Shown one piece after another: positions 30,001-37,509 of a DNA stretch of 64,000 nt. The notes beneath the pieces are model-generated. The model was not told where the DNA came from, searched no databases, and worked only from the letters and a program-made list of their open reading frames with translations. Positions within the stretch are counted from its first letter, which is position 1. The number at the start of each line of letters is the position of its first letter. Position numbers and translations under genes: made by a program. The stretch spans positions 37,903,315 to 37,967,314 of the forward strand of contig NW_024037069.1 of assembly GCF_015706575.1 (NCBI RefSeq), in the 5' to 3' direction. The DNA is from Patiria miniata. Lineage: Eukaryota > Echinodermata > Asteroidea > Valvatida > Asterinidae.

Positions 30001-31672
30001 TTCGATGCGTAAATGGGAGTTATCATCTCAAACTGAGCGGGAAAACTCTGATTCTTAAAGAAAAAAACCTGAATTGTTTGTACTCACCTTGGTGAGAAAC
30101 TCCATCTTCAATGGTGCTCTCTTTAAGTCTAGATGTACCAGTCTAAAATAAAAAAGGGAGGAAAAAAAACACATTACAAAGTAATTCTCCTGAGAGGAAT
30201 CTGTTTACACCTTGTACGCTGGATTGTGAATGCAAACTTTTGACATCACAGTACGTTTTCTCACTGGGAATTTGAAAATGTTAGAAGTTACGCTCCCCGT
30301 GCTCTCCAACAAATTCGACAAAGCTCCTATTTTCGGACGTCTGCTTCCCTCTGGAAAAATAAAATATTTTGGGCACATACATGTACTGATGCTATGCGAG
30401 CAGATTAGCTCCCAGTCCATGCATTATTGAGAAGTCACTGATTGTGCAGCGGAAACCAGCCTACCACACGAGAACGGAATTATTGTCTTGCAGCCAATAA
30501 TTCAAAATTGTAAAGCAATAATTCAATAACTAAACATGGGCTGATTTTTGTGGTCGATGTCTCGATGAACTTTTGTATTGCTAGAAAAATAGCAATTAAG
30601 AAAAACAAGCAATTTTTCGGGAACTTTAAACATATTTCAACTCTGGCAGATTTCATAGCAAATGTTCTGTGATGTAATATTCGTTTCGCTATCGACCATT
30701 ACACCTTGTATCTGTAGCAGTGCATGAAGAAATCACACGCAGAAAACCTTTCTCACTCTGCATAATCAAATCAGGCAGCATATTTTGCCTTATTGATTAG
30801 AACAGAGAGGAGGCTACCGTACATGCAAGGTGACTTCACACATTTTTTTCCTTGACAGGTGATAAAATACATAAACCAGGTTCCTGGTTGCTATCAATTA
30901 GGCATTTTAAATTCGTACATGAACATATACCGGTAGTTTTTGTTTTTGATTTGTTGATTTGTTTGTTGTATTGTTCTTTTTGGGGGGGGGGGCACCTCGG
31001 CCCAAAAGATTCAACATATCACTCTTTTTAGATACATGAGATACAGTAATCAGGGATGAGATTGTCAATTAAAAATGAAAATTGATCAAATGTTTGAAAA
31101 ATGCATAATAATGTCTTTCTCGGATTCAGAAAGTCTGGCTTTAAGATAAAAGTCCGAAAAATCTCATGCCTGAGTAATGAGAGTTTTTATTGGGGGGGGG
31201 GGAGGACCCCATGGCATCCTGCACAAAATTCAGTTTATTTTCAGACATACACATAAGGCATTATTGTATAAAAAAGAAAACATCAATAATTCACTGTCAG
31301 AAAAAAAGCTTTCTCCTATTTTCCAACGATAATGATGTATGATTTTGACCTGGGCACAGAAATTTGACCTGGGCTCAGGATTTTGACCTGGGCACAGCAC
31401 ATTCTTTCTATGCTTTGCAGCTTTCAACTGACCCCTGGTCAACTATAGCATGATAAGCAGAAAACAGGCTGAGGCCCAACTCAATTTTTTTCTTTCAAAA
31501 ATTGATCTGACTAACACCTTGATTCACAACAAACGATTCTCACAGACCAACAAAACAGCAACTGTTACCTATGGTACTGGCTGGGCAGTGGGACCTCCAC
31601 TGGCTTGTTGAACAGGATAGCATCAGCTGCCGCCATCGTTGAATTCGACAAAGCTGTCACCCTCGCGTCCAT
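1..31672 (-). CDS. HEXD: Hexosaminidase D (GH20), 13 coding exons, 3' end beyond window
   Basis: The product is a retaining exo-beta-N-acetylhexosaminidase of GH20, the family member usually found in cytosol and nucleus; no signal peptide is visible. Coding exons in transcript order: 31569-31672, 30088-30142, 18395-18504, 12777-12864, 12246-12324, 9664-9749, 5885-6071, 4901-5044, 4387-4522, 3964-4046, 3108-3195, 719-796, and 1-42 (cut by the window edge). All junctions are AG/GT and all phases agree, giving about 426 residues so far; human HEXD is about 486 by recollection. Landmarks: LVHLDLK near residue 36, [11 protein letters not shown] at 66-76, [11 protein letters not shown] at 109-119, the catalytic pair in SIGGDE (Asp173-Glu174), WDDML at 223-227, ATAFKG, and TGWQRYDH at 326-333. 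The start ATG at 31670-31672 has an in-frame TGA upstream. An ATG 12 codons later is an alternative start. The family call is strong; the extreme N and C termini are less certain. Confidence 0.93.
719..796 (-). CDS. HEXD: HEXD coding exon 12
   Basis: A 78-bp exon with a TTTCACAG acceptor and a strong GTAAGT donor encodes [19 protein letters not shown] followed by SATEAK. It is acidic and low in conservation. Splice signals and phases fit exons 11 and 13. Confidence 0.72.
1346..1755. repeat. 26-bp minisatellite
   Basis: About 15 units like AAAATGGAACTAGATCCCAA followed by ACAAGG, with sub-variants (GGATCC, AATAAGG) themselves repeating as a higher-order block. Apparent frames through it are repeats, not proteins. 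Confidence 0.93.
1937..2293. mobile_element. Possible foldback, about 360 bp
   Basis: AAAATAATTACTTCATGA and TCATACAACACCTGAA near the left are matched in inverse by TTCAGGTGTTGTATAAAA and TCATGAAATAATTCTA. The arms are discontinuous, so boundaries are approximate. Confidence 0.5.
3041..3072. repeat. 32-bp palindrome
   Basis: TAGCTGTTCCCAATT, GA, then the exact complement. It sits in an A-rich stretch 36 bp from HEXD exon 11. Confidence 0.85.
3108..3195 (-). CDS. HEXD: HEXD coding exon 11
   Basis: An 88-bp exon with a TGTAG acceptor and GTGAGT donor encodes [17 protein letters not shown] and a Pro/Phe-rich end ([10 protein letters not shown]). This matches the position of the post-barrel region. 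Phase agrees on both sides. The C-terminal half is less conserved, so the call rests mostly on phase and position. Confidence 0.8.
3306..3690. mobile_element. Inverted-repeat MITE family D, copy 1
   Basis: The ends read TTAGGCAAAAAA...CAGTCTCTGGTCAG and mirror at CTGACCAGAGACCG. The interior has GATTGTACAGACAAGGTGGG and repeats of TTGGTGTCCTCC-like strings. It lies in HEXD intron 10. Confidence 0.82.
3838..3890. repeat. Hairpin, 17-bp arms
   Basis: TTTTGGGACAAAGTACC faces GGTACTTTTGTCCCAAAA across a 17-nt spacer, with a one-base difference. Confidence 0.7.
3964..4046 (-). CDS. HEXD: HEXD coding exon 10
   Basis: An 83-bp exon with a TTGCAG acceptor and GTATGT donor encodes [20 protein letters not shown] then CLQVLLQ. 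It follows TGWQR exactly as in HEXD proteins. Confidence 0.94.
4387..4522 (-). CDS. HEXD: HEXD coding exon 9
   Basis: A 136-bp exon with a TTCCAG acceptor and GTACGG donor encodes [28 protein letters not shown] and GYALTGWQR. The TGWQR motif contributes a substrate-binding Trp in GH20. It ends two bases into the Arg codon. Confidence 0.95.
4901..5044 (-). CDS. HEXD: HEXD coding exon 8
   Basis: A 144-bp exon with a TTTCAG acceptor and GTAAAA donor encodes [17 protein letters not shown], then [17 protein letters not shown] and ATAFKG. VEPxxWxY and A(S/T)AFKG are family landmarks of the barrel end. Confidence 0.95.
5885..6071 (-). CDS. HEXD: HEXD coding exon 7
   Basis: A 187-bp exon with a TTGCACAG acceptor and GTACGA donor encodes [15 protein letters not shown], a linker, [14 protein letters not shown] and [14 protein letters not shown] CxxC-like Cys-His-Lys-Cys sits right after the catalytic exon. 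It ends one base into an Asp codon. Confidence 0.94.
6498..6571. repeat. Perfect 26-bp inverted repeat, 22-nt spacer
   Basis: Arms 6498-6523 and 6546-6571 (AAACAAGACGCACAAAATTG...) are exact complements. It lies in HEXD intron 6. It could be a miniature foldback or a hairpin RNA source. Confidence 0.88.
9373..9617. mobile_element. Inverted-repeat MITE, 245 bp
   Basis: AAGGGCCTGTCTCGATTCAT faces ATGAATTGAGACGGGCCTT, about 28 bp with three or four mismatches. It ends 47 bp from HEXD exon 6. Confidence 0.8.
9664..9749 (-). CDS. HEXD: HEXD coding exon 6 (catalytic Asp-Glu)
   Basis: An 86-bp exon encodes [18 protein letters not shown] followed by [10 protein letters not shown]. The final Asp-Glu is the GH20 catalytic pair: Glu is the acid/base, and Asp positions the substrate acetamido group. 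The donor is GTAAGC, in phase 0. The acceptor could be read as CAG or CAGAG; phase supports CAG. Confidence 0.95.
10055..10446. mobile_element. Inverted-repeat MITE family D, copy 2
   Basis: Same ends as 3306-3690 (CGGTCTCTGGTCAG, poly-A/T next to GGCC) and the same interior GATTGTACAGACAAGGTGGG. It lies in HEXD intron 5. Confidence 0.82.
10915..11225 (+). mobile_element. tRNA-derived SINE
   Basis: A pol III A-box-like TGGCGTAGCGG (10930-10940) and B box GGTTCGAATCC (10972-10982) are followed by a non-tRNA body with TTTCCTCCCACCTCTAAAAC and an AAT-rich tail. It lies in HEXD intron 5. Confidence 0.8.
12246..12324 (-). CDS. HEXD: HEXD coding exon 5
   Basis: A 79-bp exon with a GACAG acceptor and GTATGT donor encodes [18 protein letters not shown] followed by TSICPSKE. 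Conserved substrate-side segments of the barrel lie here. It ends one base into a Glu codon. Confidence 0.94.
12480..12730. repeat. 11-bp minisatellite
   Basis: About 22 units of GACTTATGATT drifting to GACTTGGGATT and GACTTGTGACT. It lies 47 bp downstream of HEXD exon 4 on the transcript, next to the splice donor. Confidence 0.93.
12777..12864 (-). CDS. HEXD: HEXD coding exon 4
   Basis: An 88-bp exon with a TTTCAG acceptor and GTAATT donor encodes [17 protein letters not shown] followed by [11 protein letters not shown]. The QTFGH(L/M)E core is strongly conserved in HEXD. It ends in phase 0. Confidence 0.95.
13527..13980. mobile_element. Inverted-repeat element, 454 bp
   Basis: AGCTGTGTTCGCACTGGACT faces a right end whose complement is AGCTGTGTCCGCATTAGCC. 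The AGCT start recalls MITE family C, but TTAA flanks are absent. It lies in HEXD intron 3. Confidence 0.65.
15195..15390 (-). mobile_element. tRNA-derived SINE
   Basis: On the minus strand there is an A-box-like TGGCTGGGGCAG and a B box GGTTCGATTCC (15325-15335), followed by TTTTTCTCCAGGTTCTCCGA and GATTTTCCTCCCTC. It lies in HEXD intron 3. Confidence 0.75.
15440..15830. repeat. Diverged tandem repeat of CCTGAATCCATCAAAATCC
   Basis: About eight irregularly spaced copies of the 19-mer occur in one orientation. The last (15797-15816) is inverted, making a terminal hairpin with the copy before it. Confidence 0.8.
16232..16290 (+). repeat. Two tandem copies of CGGTAAACAGCCCTGGGCAA
   Basis: A 25-bp unit is repeated twice with one change, starting next to a TACCGGTA palindrome. 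Confidence 0.8.
17766..18285. mobile_element. Inverted-repeat element (family Q), 520 bp
   Basis: Termini TAGTCTAGCGGCTAGACGTT face a matching end through about 110 bp that includes GATAACCCGCCG and GACCAACCAATATCAC. It lies about 110 bp upstream, in HEXD transcript direction, of exon 3. Confidence 0.82.
18395..18504 (-). CDS. HEXD: HEXD coding exon 3
   Basis: A 110-bp exon with a TGTAG acceptor and GTAATG donor encodes a segment with [17 protein letters not shown], a HEXD hallmark. An 11.6-kb intron separates it from exon 2. It ends two bases into a Ser codon. Confidence 0.95.
19432..19503 (+). mobile_element. tRNA-like sequence, probably SINE head
   Basis: Consensus A box TAGCTCAGTTGG (19440-19451) and B box GGTTCAAACCC (19483-19493) are at tRNA spacing. 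The anticodon loop has the wrong length and the acceptor stem has mismatches, so a working tRNA is unlikely. It lies in HEXD intron 2. Confidence 0.6.
20914..20962 (+). repeat. CTGT-rich tandem repeat
   Basis: CTGTCTGTCTGATGTCTGT is repeated twice with a short spacer. Confidence 0.8.
21925..22160. repeat. Interspersed repeat starting CTGGGCCCAATTTTATAG
   Basis: CTGGGCCCAATTTTATAGCC then TAAGCACATGCATGATTTTC resembles the outer ends of the foldback at 36695. CCTCAGTGGAGAAA occurs twice (22036 and 22151). The family is recognised only by this resemblance. Confidence 0.45.
22770..22868. repeat. Hairpin with ACTTGGCTACGGCT arms
   Basis: ACTTGGCTACGGCT at the left faces AGCCGTAGCCAAGT at the right. 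A second inner pair is CTATGG/CCATAG. Confidence 0.75.
23770..24210 (-). mobile_element. MITE family A, copy 4, diverged and inverted
   Basis: It reads AAGGGAATGTACAACATTTG at one end and CTCATTCCCT at the other. The internal palindrome near 24095-24124 is imperfect. The TTAA flanks have decayed to TCAA and TAAC. Confidence 0.75.
24715..25095 (+). mobile_element. TTAA-type MITE family B, copy 1
   Basis: It matches the family B interior (GGCAGCCAATAATTGAAATT) and ends GGGAACGCAACT plus TTAA. The left end near 24718 (TTAAATTTCTGTGCTCTTCA) has diverged. Confidence 0.7.
25728..25895 (+). repeat. Repeat family N, copy 1
   Basis: About 165 bp shared with 33005-33175: GACAATGCTTTGTG, TTCCCTTTGTCCC, ATAGACTAAGCACA, AAGACCCAACGC and CTTTGTGTGTCT. 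Type unknown. Confidence 0.75.
26098..26335 (+). repeat. SINE-like interspersed repeat
   Basis: CTTGGGCAAGACACTTTATC, CTCTCCACCCAGGAGTATAA and a tail TTAAGCGCTTTGAGACC...AAAGTGCTACATATAAG. This pattern is familiar from dispersed SINEs in many marine animals (from memory). A long frame on the minus strand here is an artefact of the repeat. Confidence 0.55.
27254..27762 (-). mobile_element. TTAA-type MITE family C, copy 1
   Basis: A 509-bp unit bounded by TTAA with terminal repeats AGCTAGAGTCCATCATTTG and CAAATGATGGACTGTAGCT. A central near-palindrome around CTTAAG has arms CCAACGGTG and CACCGTAGG. A CpG-rich stretch with CGCGCGCG lies in the middle. No protein is encoded. Confidence 0.87.
28980..29135 (+). 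pseudogene. LINE reverse-transcriptase ORF, C-terminal remnant
   Basis: The frame encodes [20 protein letters not shown] followed by [18 protein letters not shown] and a stop. The pattern FYGPxLWNxI...IR...S...FK is the usual end of ORF2 in CR1/RTE/L2-like non-LTR retrotransposons. About 50 codons remain; the rest is lost by 5' truncation, which is normal for LINEs. The following 29136-29535 is probably its 3' UTR. Confidence 0.82.
30088..30142 (-). CDS. HEXD: HEXD coding exon 2
   Basis: A 55-bp exon with a TTTTAG acceptor and GTGAGT donor encodes [18 protein letters not shown]. This is the characteristic start of the HEXD barrel (human has LVHLDLKGAPPK, from memory). It ends in phase 0. Confidence 0.93.
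30285..30625 (+). mobile_element. MITE family B, copy 2
   Basis: It starts near AGAAGTTACGCTCCCCGTGC, and contains GCAGCCAATAATTCAAAATT and TAATTCAATAACTAAACATG. The right end is eroded. It lies in HEXD intron 2 just upstream of exon 2. Confidence 0.65.
31342..31400 (+). repeat. Three tandem copies of TTTGACCTGGGCACAG
   Basis: Units of about 19-20 bp with one or two changes each, just past the 3' side of HEXD intron 1. Confidence 0.85.
31569..31672 (-). CDS. HEXD: HEXD coding exon 1
   Basis: It starts [11 protein letters not shown] and ends LPSQYH plus two bases of an Arg codon before a GTAACA donor. The next exon supplies the last base of the codon. The N terminus is polar and Ala/Ser-rich with no hydrophobic signal. 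The upstream frame is closed by a TGA, which supports this ATG. Confidence 0.82.
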
Positions 31673-31763
31673 GGAGAGACTCGCCTTCCAAAAATATTTG
31701 TTGTGGATCGACTCTCTGAAGATTATCCCGGCAGATTTACGGCAGTTTCCTCAGACAAATCAC

Positions 31764-31790
31764 TCAGCTCAACTTGCAGCCCATCCTCAT
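31764..31790 (-). promoter_or_regulatory. Possible 8-codon upstream ORF in HEXD leader
   Basis: Reading minus, an ATG at 31790 opens an 8-codon frame (MRMGCKLS) ending in TGA, 91 bases before the HEXD ATG. It counts as a uORF only if the transcript starts upstream. A good acceptor (TTTTATTGCAG, exon from 31911) suggests that the leader begins in a separate, unidentified exon. Confidence 0.35.
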
Positions 31791-33004
31791 GTAACGGTAC
31801 TATGCTAGCGGGCTTTGAATAGGATGAAGCAGGCAAATCCGTTGATCTCTCGTTGCTTTGGTGTAATGTCCAATGACAGCTCTGGATGGTTTGTTGACCC
31901 ACAGCCAACTGCTGCAATAAAAGCCGAGGAAAAAAATATATATATATATGAAATTTGACCCAGGAACTGTGATTTCAATCAATCTCAACGAGCTTGTCAC
32001 CCACTCTCACGAAAAGGAGCGAACAGTGGTGTATGCTACACAAACCGATGGTATTGGATGTCACTGCGTAATGATATCCACCTCGGAAACCCACTTTAAA
32101 AATCAATATCACTCCTTCCCTGTGTGGTCAATTCAAACACATTAAGTTGTGCATGTATAAGGAGTTGGGTTTGTTTGTTTTTTCAACTAAAACACACAGA
32201 TAGTACAGTACCAAATACTTAAGTAAAAATATAATAAGTTTCCATGTATACCTGGTATGTACCGGTACTATGCATTGGTTGTCTGCCATGGATAATTTAT
32301 TTCAATAATTCTGATACTGCTGCACCGGTGTGCCAGTTACAGCAAGATACAAGTGTGAACAGTGAGCTGCACACTGCAAATTGCAGTATTCGCAAGCGTC
32401 ATTAACACGAAACTGTTATTTTCCTGGGTTCAGGTTCAACTCTCACTACAGATAATTCTTATTCAACCCAATGTTACATGTATAATATAATCTCAGTTGC
32501 TAATTTAACATTTTTAAACGTTACAGACGTTTTTCACTTTCTCCTCTTTCAACCAAGATGGATGAAATTTTGTAGTAGCAGTTTCATAGCGCAAATTACA
32601 TTTAAAGAGTTTTTTCATTTTCGACATGTATGACTGCGAGTATCAGAAACAAGTTACATGCATGTACAATGTATTTTATAAATGTATTGGATTTGAACAT
32701 GTGCGACATACAGACAAGTGACACATCAAAAATCAATGATAATGATGTTACATGTACCTTACGCAAAGCACTAATGGGTATCGGCTTTTGGTGACACGTT
32801 TCACATCATTTACTGCACAGTTAAAACTAAAAGAAAATACTCCAAATGTAGAGCCAGGTGTCACCTACGTAAATCAGCTTAAATCAGGAAGCTTAAACCA
32901 AAGTCAACACCAGCGCCATCTTAGATTTCCAAAGGCATCTCTTCCCCCTCCTCCTCCTCCCCCCCCCCCCCCCCACACACACACACAGTCCTGTTTTACT
33001 GTAC

Positions 33005-33175
33005 TCCAGAGGACAATGCTTTGTGGTTTCCCTTTGTCCCTTTAATATACCGTTACACTCTCCCATAGACTAAGCACACAAACTTACTACAGAGGACCGT
33101 TTCAAACAAAAGACCCAACACCCGAGAACTGAAAGGATCTGTTGTTCTCCCTTTGTGTGTCTGTCCTCGGGGGTT
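33005..33175 (+). repeat. Repeat family N, copy 2
   Basis: It is the partner of 25728-25895 at roughly 85% identity by eye. 33785-33925 carries weaker echoes (CGTCGATCGGGGAC, GTTCTCTTTTGTTCTC). Confidence 0.72.
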
Positions 33176-33316
33176 ATGTAGAACAGGTACACTCGTACAC
33201 TCCCACACCCCACCCTCAACAAAACTACGAAGGCAAGATGCACACAGGTTGATGTTCCTCATTATGTGCCTCTGTCTCTGAAAAGAAATCAAGCTTAGCT
33301 AGCCTCATTGTAAATC

Positions 33317-33338
33317 CCCACACACACACACACACACT
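33317..33338. repeat. (AC)n microsatellite
   Basis: About ten CA units. Similar short arrays lie at 328-337, 32973-32987 and 35570-35584. Confidence 0.85.
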
Positions 33339-34522
33339 CCCTAAAGGAAGCCTGCCAGAAGTGCTCCAGATGCAGTTTTTAATTAAACGCAACTTTGGGT
33401 TGCAGGAACGTTGGGCTGTGTTTATGTGTGCCCACTTGGTCAAAACACAACAAAGCGTGAGTGTTCAGTGTTATCCATGGATGGTTGAATGTCAGGTCCA
33501 TGCCTTACACAAAATTAATCAAATCTGGAAAGGACTGCTACTCAGGCAGTTTTAACCTTTGTGTACATCATGCACGTGTTCAGCGGCAGCAGAACAGTTT
33601 TTAAAATGGGAGAACAAAGCACAACACCCCCTGTGCCCGCCCAGCGGCCACTGGTCCTCATTCGTCGGTAGGGGGCACTCTTTTTTTATAATTTTTTTCG
33701 GTGAATGTAACACCCCCCTCCAGAAATCTGATAATCTGCTACAGGAACAATACATGCACCTAGTACATGCGCACAAACAAGTGTTCACCGTCGATCGGGG
33801 ACATCCTATTGTCCCTCTTTTGTTTATACTCTAACTTTTTAGGAAGACTCCTGGGGTTTTGTACACGACCCCAATCGCGGACGTATGCTGGGAATCGTGG
33901 ACGATATTGTTCTCTTTTGTTCTCTGGTATTTTTTGTCCCGGTTTGAAAAGATGAACACGTACCTTCCACCAGGATTTTAAGCAAATACTTGCAGCATTC
34001 ATTTGTGTGGGTGGCTTGGAGTCGTGTCCAAGTGGAAAGAAGATGAATTGACACTGTCAACATGGAGCTATAAAAAGGATGTCAACAACAAGATGCTGTG
34101 ACTCCAACATCCCAGTCCTAAGATTACGAGCAGGTCTGCAGTTAACAAACATCAATGCCCGTAAAACTGTCAATGCATGGAGAATAAACACATTTGATGC
34201 ATGTTTGCTTGGATTCAACTAGAGATTATTGACATCCGATGCGTATTGATTTCATGGATTGTGTGTCTTTCGGGTCTGCAGGCTCGGGATTGACAGGACT
34301 ACACTGTAGATTACATACCCGTAGGTAAGAGGCTACATGTACCGGTATATATGCATGTACAGTACGTATGGTCACGGCTACATACATTCTGTTCTCTCTT
34401 TTATTAAATATAATTTATGTATTTCATTTTATTATTATTTTTTCGGTTTTGGAGAATGTATTTGCAATGTAACCCAAGCACACTACAGAACGGTATCTCT
34501 ATTGGGATGTCTGTACCTGTAG

Positions 34523-35050
34523 TTAAAGGGAAAATACAACATTTGCAAACATCAAAAAATAAAACTACCAAGTTGTTACGAAATACCTTACTACCCGTAG
34601 GATGTTGGTAAATGACAGTCTAAAGCATCCTGTAAAATTATGGCACCTGGTGTGAAGTCATTTTCAAGAAAAATGGTACTTTTGTATACATTTCCAACGG
34701 TGGTCGGCCGACCACCGTTGGAAAAAACCTCACTATTTTTCAACTACTGCTACAAATTTACCTTTTTTTTCAGTCCAAATTTTGTTTGCTATTGGTTCCA
34801 TGAACGGGTGCAGGCCAGCTAGACTGGTTCCCTTACCTTACAATTTTCTGGCATTTTGGATCCATTTCATCTTTAGTGGAGTCAAGGAACCAGACTTCTT
34901 GAACATTTGTGTGTTTCTCGGTTTTTCCAGCATTTTCGAACACAACACTTCAAACATGTCAGTGTAACAATATTTGATCTATTATACTAGCCCCCAAATA
35001 GTTCATTTCTGAAAATTACAGCAAAAGCCAATGATGTGTATTCCCTTTAA
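34523..35050 (+). mobile_element. TTAA-type MITE family A, copy 1
   Basis: A 528-bp unit bounded by TTAA, with terminal inverted repeats AGGGAAAATACAACATTTGC and a partner ending TGTGTATTCCCT. It has an internal perfect 34-bp palindrome (34691-34724). TTAA boundaries are typical of piggyBac-related elements (established); membership of that superfamily is inferred. No protein is encoded. Confidence 0.85.
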
Positions 35051-36694
35051 CATACTAGAAATAGAAATTGCCAGGTTAGTCAAATGTTTGTATACAAAGT
35101 AGTCCCATGGGTTCAATTTGAAGGGGTTTATAATTTATATAAAAAAAACAATTTGATAATTCAAAAAGACCTTATAAATCTTACTATTTACATGGAAATA
35201 TCACAGCATAATTTGTCTTTCTTTCATAGGTTTTGTGAGATGGAACTGTTCAGAATGTTATTTCTACATAAAATGTGCAAAATTTAATGTTGCATTGTTT
35301 GCATGTACATGTACATCACTCAACAAATTTATGTGCATCACAAATAAGACAAAGCTGCAGCACATGGCGCAATGCGATTACGCGTCAGATGAGAACGTGC
35401 CCTAGGGCCTTACTTGCCCGGCTACAACACTGTACACAGCAGCAGATACAGTATATGCGCATTATTACACTTTCCCTTCTTGCAGTCCCAAGTTTTGTCT
35501 GTTAAATTTAACATGTTTAACACAACAATTGTTGACTGATGTGATGTGGGACAAAATACACACTGCATACACACACACACACACCCAGACTTGTTTCACA
35601 TACCTAGTGTGGACTTTCCTTTCTTTTCGTGTAGTTAAGGAACACCAGTGGAAAAACTCATTTTTCTCAAACTGTGAAAACTCTTACAACCCAATTTTTT
35701 TTCAATGATTCCCTTTAGTGTTTCTCTTCATTCTGCTACAGATAAACCTAACCCAAAAATGCCTCTAAACCTGTTTTCCAGAAATGGGGAAACACTGTGT
35801 GGACGTGGGCAAGTCCACACTTCGTCGCTGCTACCTACATTATGTGGACGTCTTTTGTTCAGAAGTCCACACTGCGTATGTAAGACAAGCTCACTGAAAT
35901 TTGTATCCTTGTGGAGACATTTCTTTGTTCTCGTGTAATAAAGTTTTCGAGTTTGAAAATGAAGTTTCAAAATGCTCTTATATTAACCAGAATTAATTTC
36001 CTTGGCTACAATTTGGACTTAACATCCCTTTTCTAAAACTCTTCCATTTGCGACAGATCAACCCACCTTGGAAATTCCTAGTTTTTGAGTAAAATCCATA
36101 TCTATTTCGTGAAAATCTTGTGGAGACGTATTCATCTATAGAAATTGTCCTGTGGAGACATACAATCTTTTGTTCCCTATTGTACACACGTCTCCAGAGG
36201 GCACGGTGTATCAGATCACACATGTAGGCCTACATACACCATAAACAGAAAAACCTTTGACATTTACAACTCAAAAGTCAAATCAACACCCATTAAATAA
36301 CTCAATCTCCCAACTTAACACGATTATCACACTGTCAGACACCCCCAGCCACAGATCAAACTGCAACCCCCTCCCAGGAACAGAGGAATAAAAGTCAGTT
36401 ACATGATAAACACAGTCAGCTGAGTATTAGAGCACACTGCCCCTTCAAAATGCACTCAGAGACCTTCCAACAAATTGATGCGGTTTTTCCCCAGGGGCCA
36501 TAGAAATGCATCACTGGCACTGATTGTCAAACTAGATGCATGATCTTTATCTCTGAGCCAGGTCTGTATAGACTCCAAGCACGACAAGGTGATGTTCTTT
36601 ATGATTATCATTATTATATATATTACATTTTAGTTCCTTATCAGCTACAGACACTGATCAACTTCAGACACTGATATTTGGGCATGGCATTAAG
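35051..36694. other. No recognised feature
   Basis: AT-rich DNA. 35790-36200 repeats short strings such as TGTGGACGT and GTGGAGAC, but no element boundary can be defined. Confidence 0.5.
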
Positions 36695-37509
36695 CTGGGC
36701 CCATTAGCAGAAAATTGTGCACTCAAGACTCTCAGCATCTCAGAAAGTTCATTTCGAATGGTGTGCCTGTAAGCAAGGAATTTAGGCTAAGATAACCAAT
36801 ATTTCTGTGCTTTCATACAGTACATGTACGTATGCTCCCAAAAAAGTGTCCATCTGACTATTTTTGAAATAACTACAAAATCATGAGGTCAATTTTGAAA
36901 ATGTTTGGTTGTGCAGAGACTTCTAAGCCTTGGCCTCAACCCTTATGAGTTTCATCAATCACGCATCTCTACCATGTGTCTACACAATTATCAATTGATC
37001 ACAACAACATTTTCCTTGTCTTATTCCATTTCAATACTGTGTTAATTAAGTACGCTGTGTAAATTCCTTCATGTTGTGAAAAGTGCTGTAGTTGGGATTG
37101 GAATCATCTGCCTGGCTATCAGTCATCATGGCAAGACCTCAGTTTAATGCTCAAGGGCAAATGATTCCAATCCCACACCACATCAGCCTTTTTTTCACAA
37201 CATGCAGGATTTTACACAGCTTACATACAACAGCACTGAAAAAGGCATGGAACTTGGTCAGTGTCCAATAATGTTGTACTCATTTGACAATTGTGTAGTG
37301 ATGCGTGACTGAAAATAAATGAAACTCATAGGGATTGAAGCCAAGGCTTAAGAGTATCTGCACAACTAAACATTGTCAAAATTCTCATGGTTTTGTAGTT
37401 ATTTTAATAACAGTCAGACGGGCATTTTTTTAGCGACATACTGTAGTGCGAAACAGTGAATGTTACGGCACAATTCCAATGTTAGCAAATCCTTGAAATT
37501 GGGCCCTGG
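36695..37509. mobile_element. Diverged foldback, about 0.8 kb (family O)
   Basis: Facing arms share AATAACTACAAAATCATGAG, TTGGGATTGGAATCATCTGC and AAATTCCTTCATGTTGTGAA-like strings. The ends resemble CTGGGCCCA. Arms are diverged with small indels, so it is older than the foldback at 46495. Confidence 0.75.

Larger units (their letters stand above)
18505..30087 (-). other. HEXD intron 2, 11.6 kb
   Basis: The largest intron. It contains a tRNA-like head (19432), a CTGGGCCCA repeat (21925), MITE A copy 4 (23770), MITE B (24715), repeat N (25728), a SINE-like repeat (26098), MITE C (27254) and a LINE remnant (28980). No exon-like frame was found between them. Confidence 0.8.
31918..34522. other. 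Intergenic or HEXD 5' leader intron
   Basis: It holds a (TA)n run, repeat N and AC microsatellites. No protein-like frame is recognised. HEXD leader exons or its promoter could lie here but cannot be placed. Confidence 0.5.

Noticed and set aside
33559..34063. Several overlapping Cys/His-rich frames
   Set aside because: None shows ordered zinc-finger spacing or splice support; likely chance.
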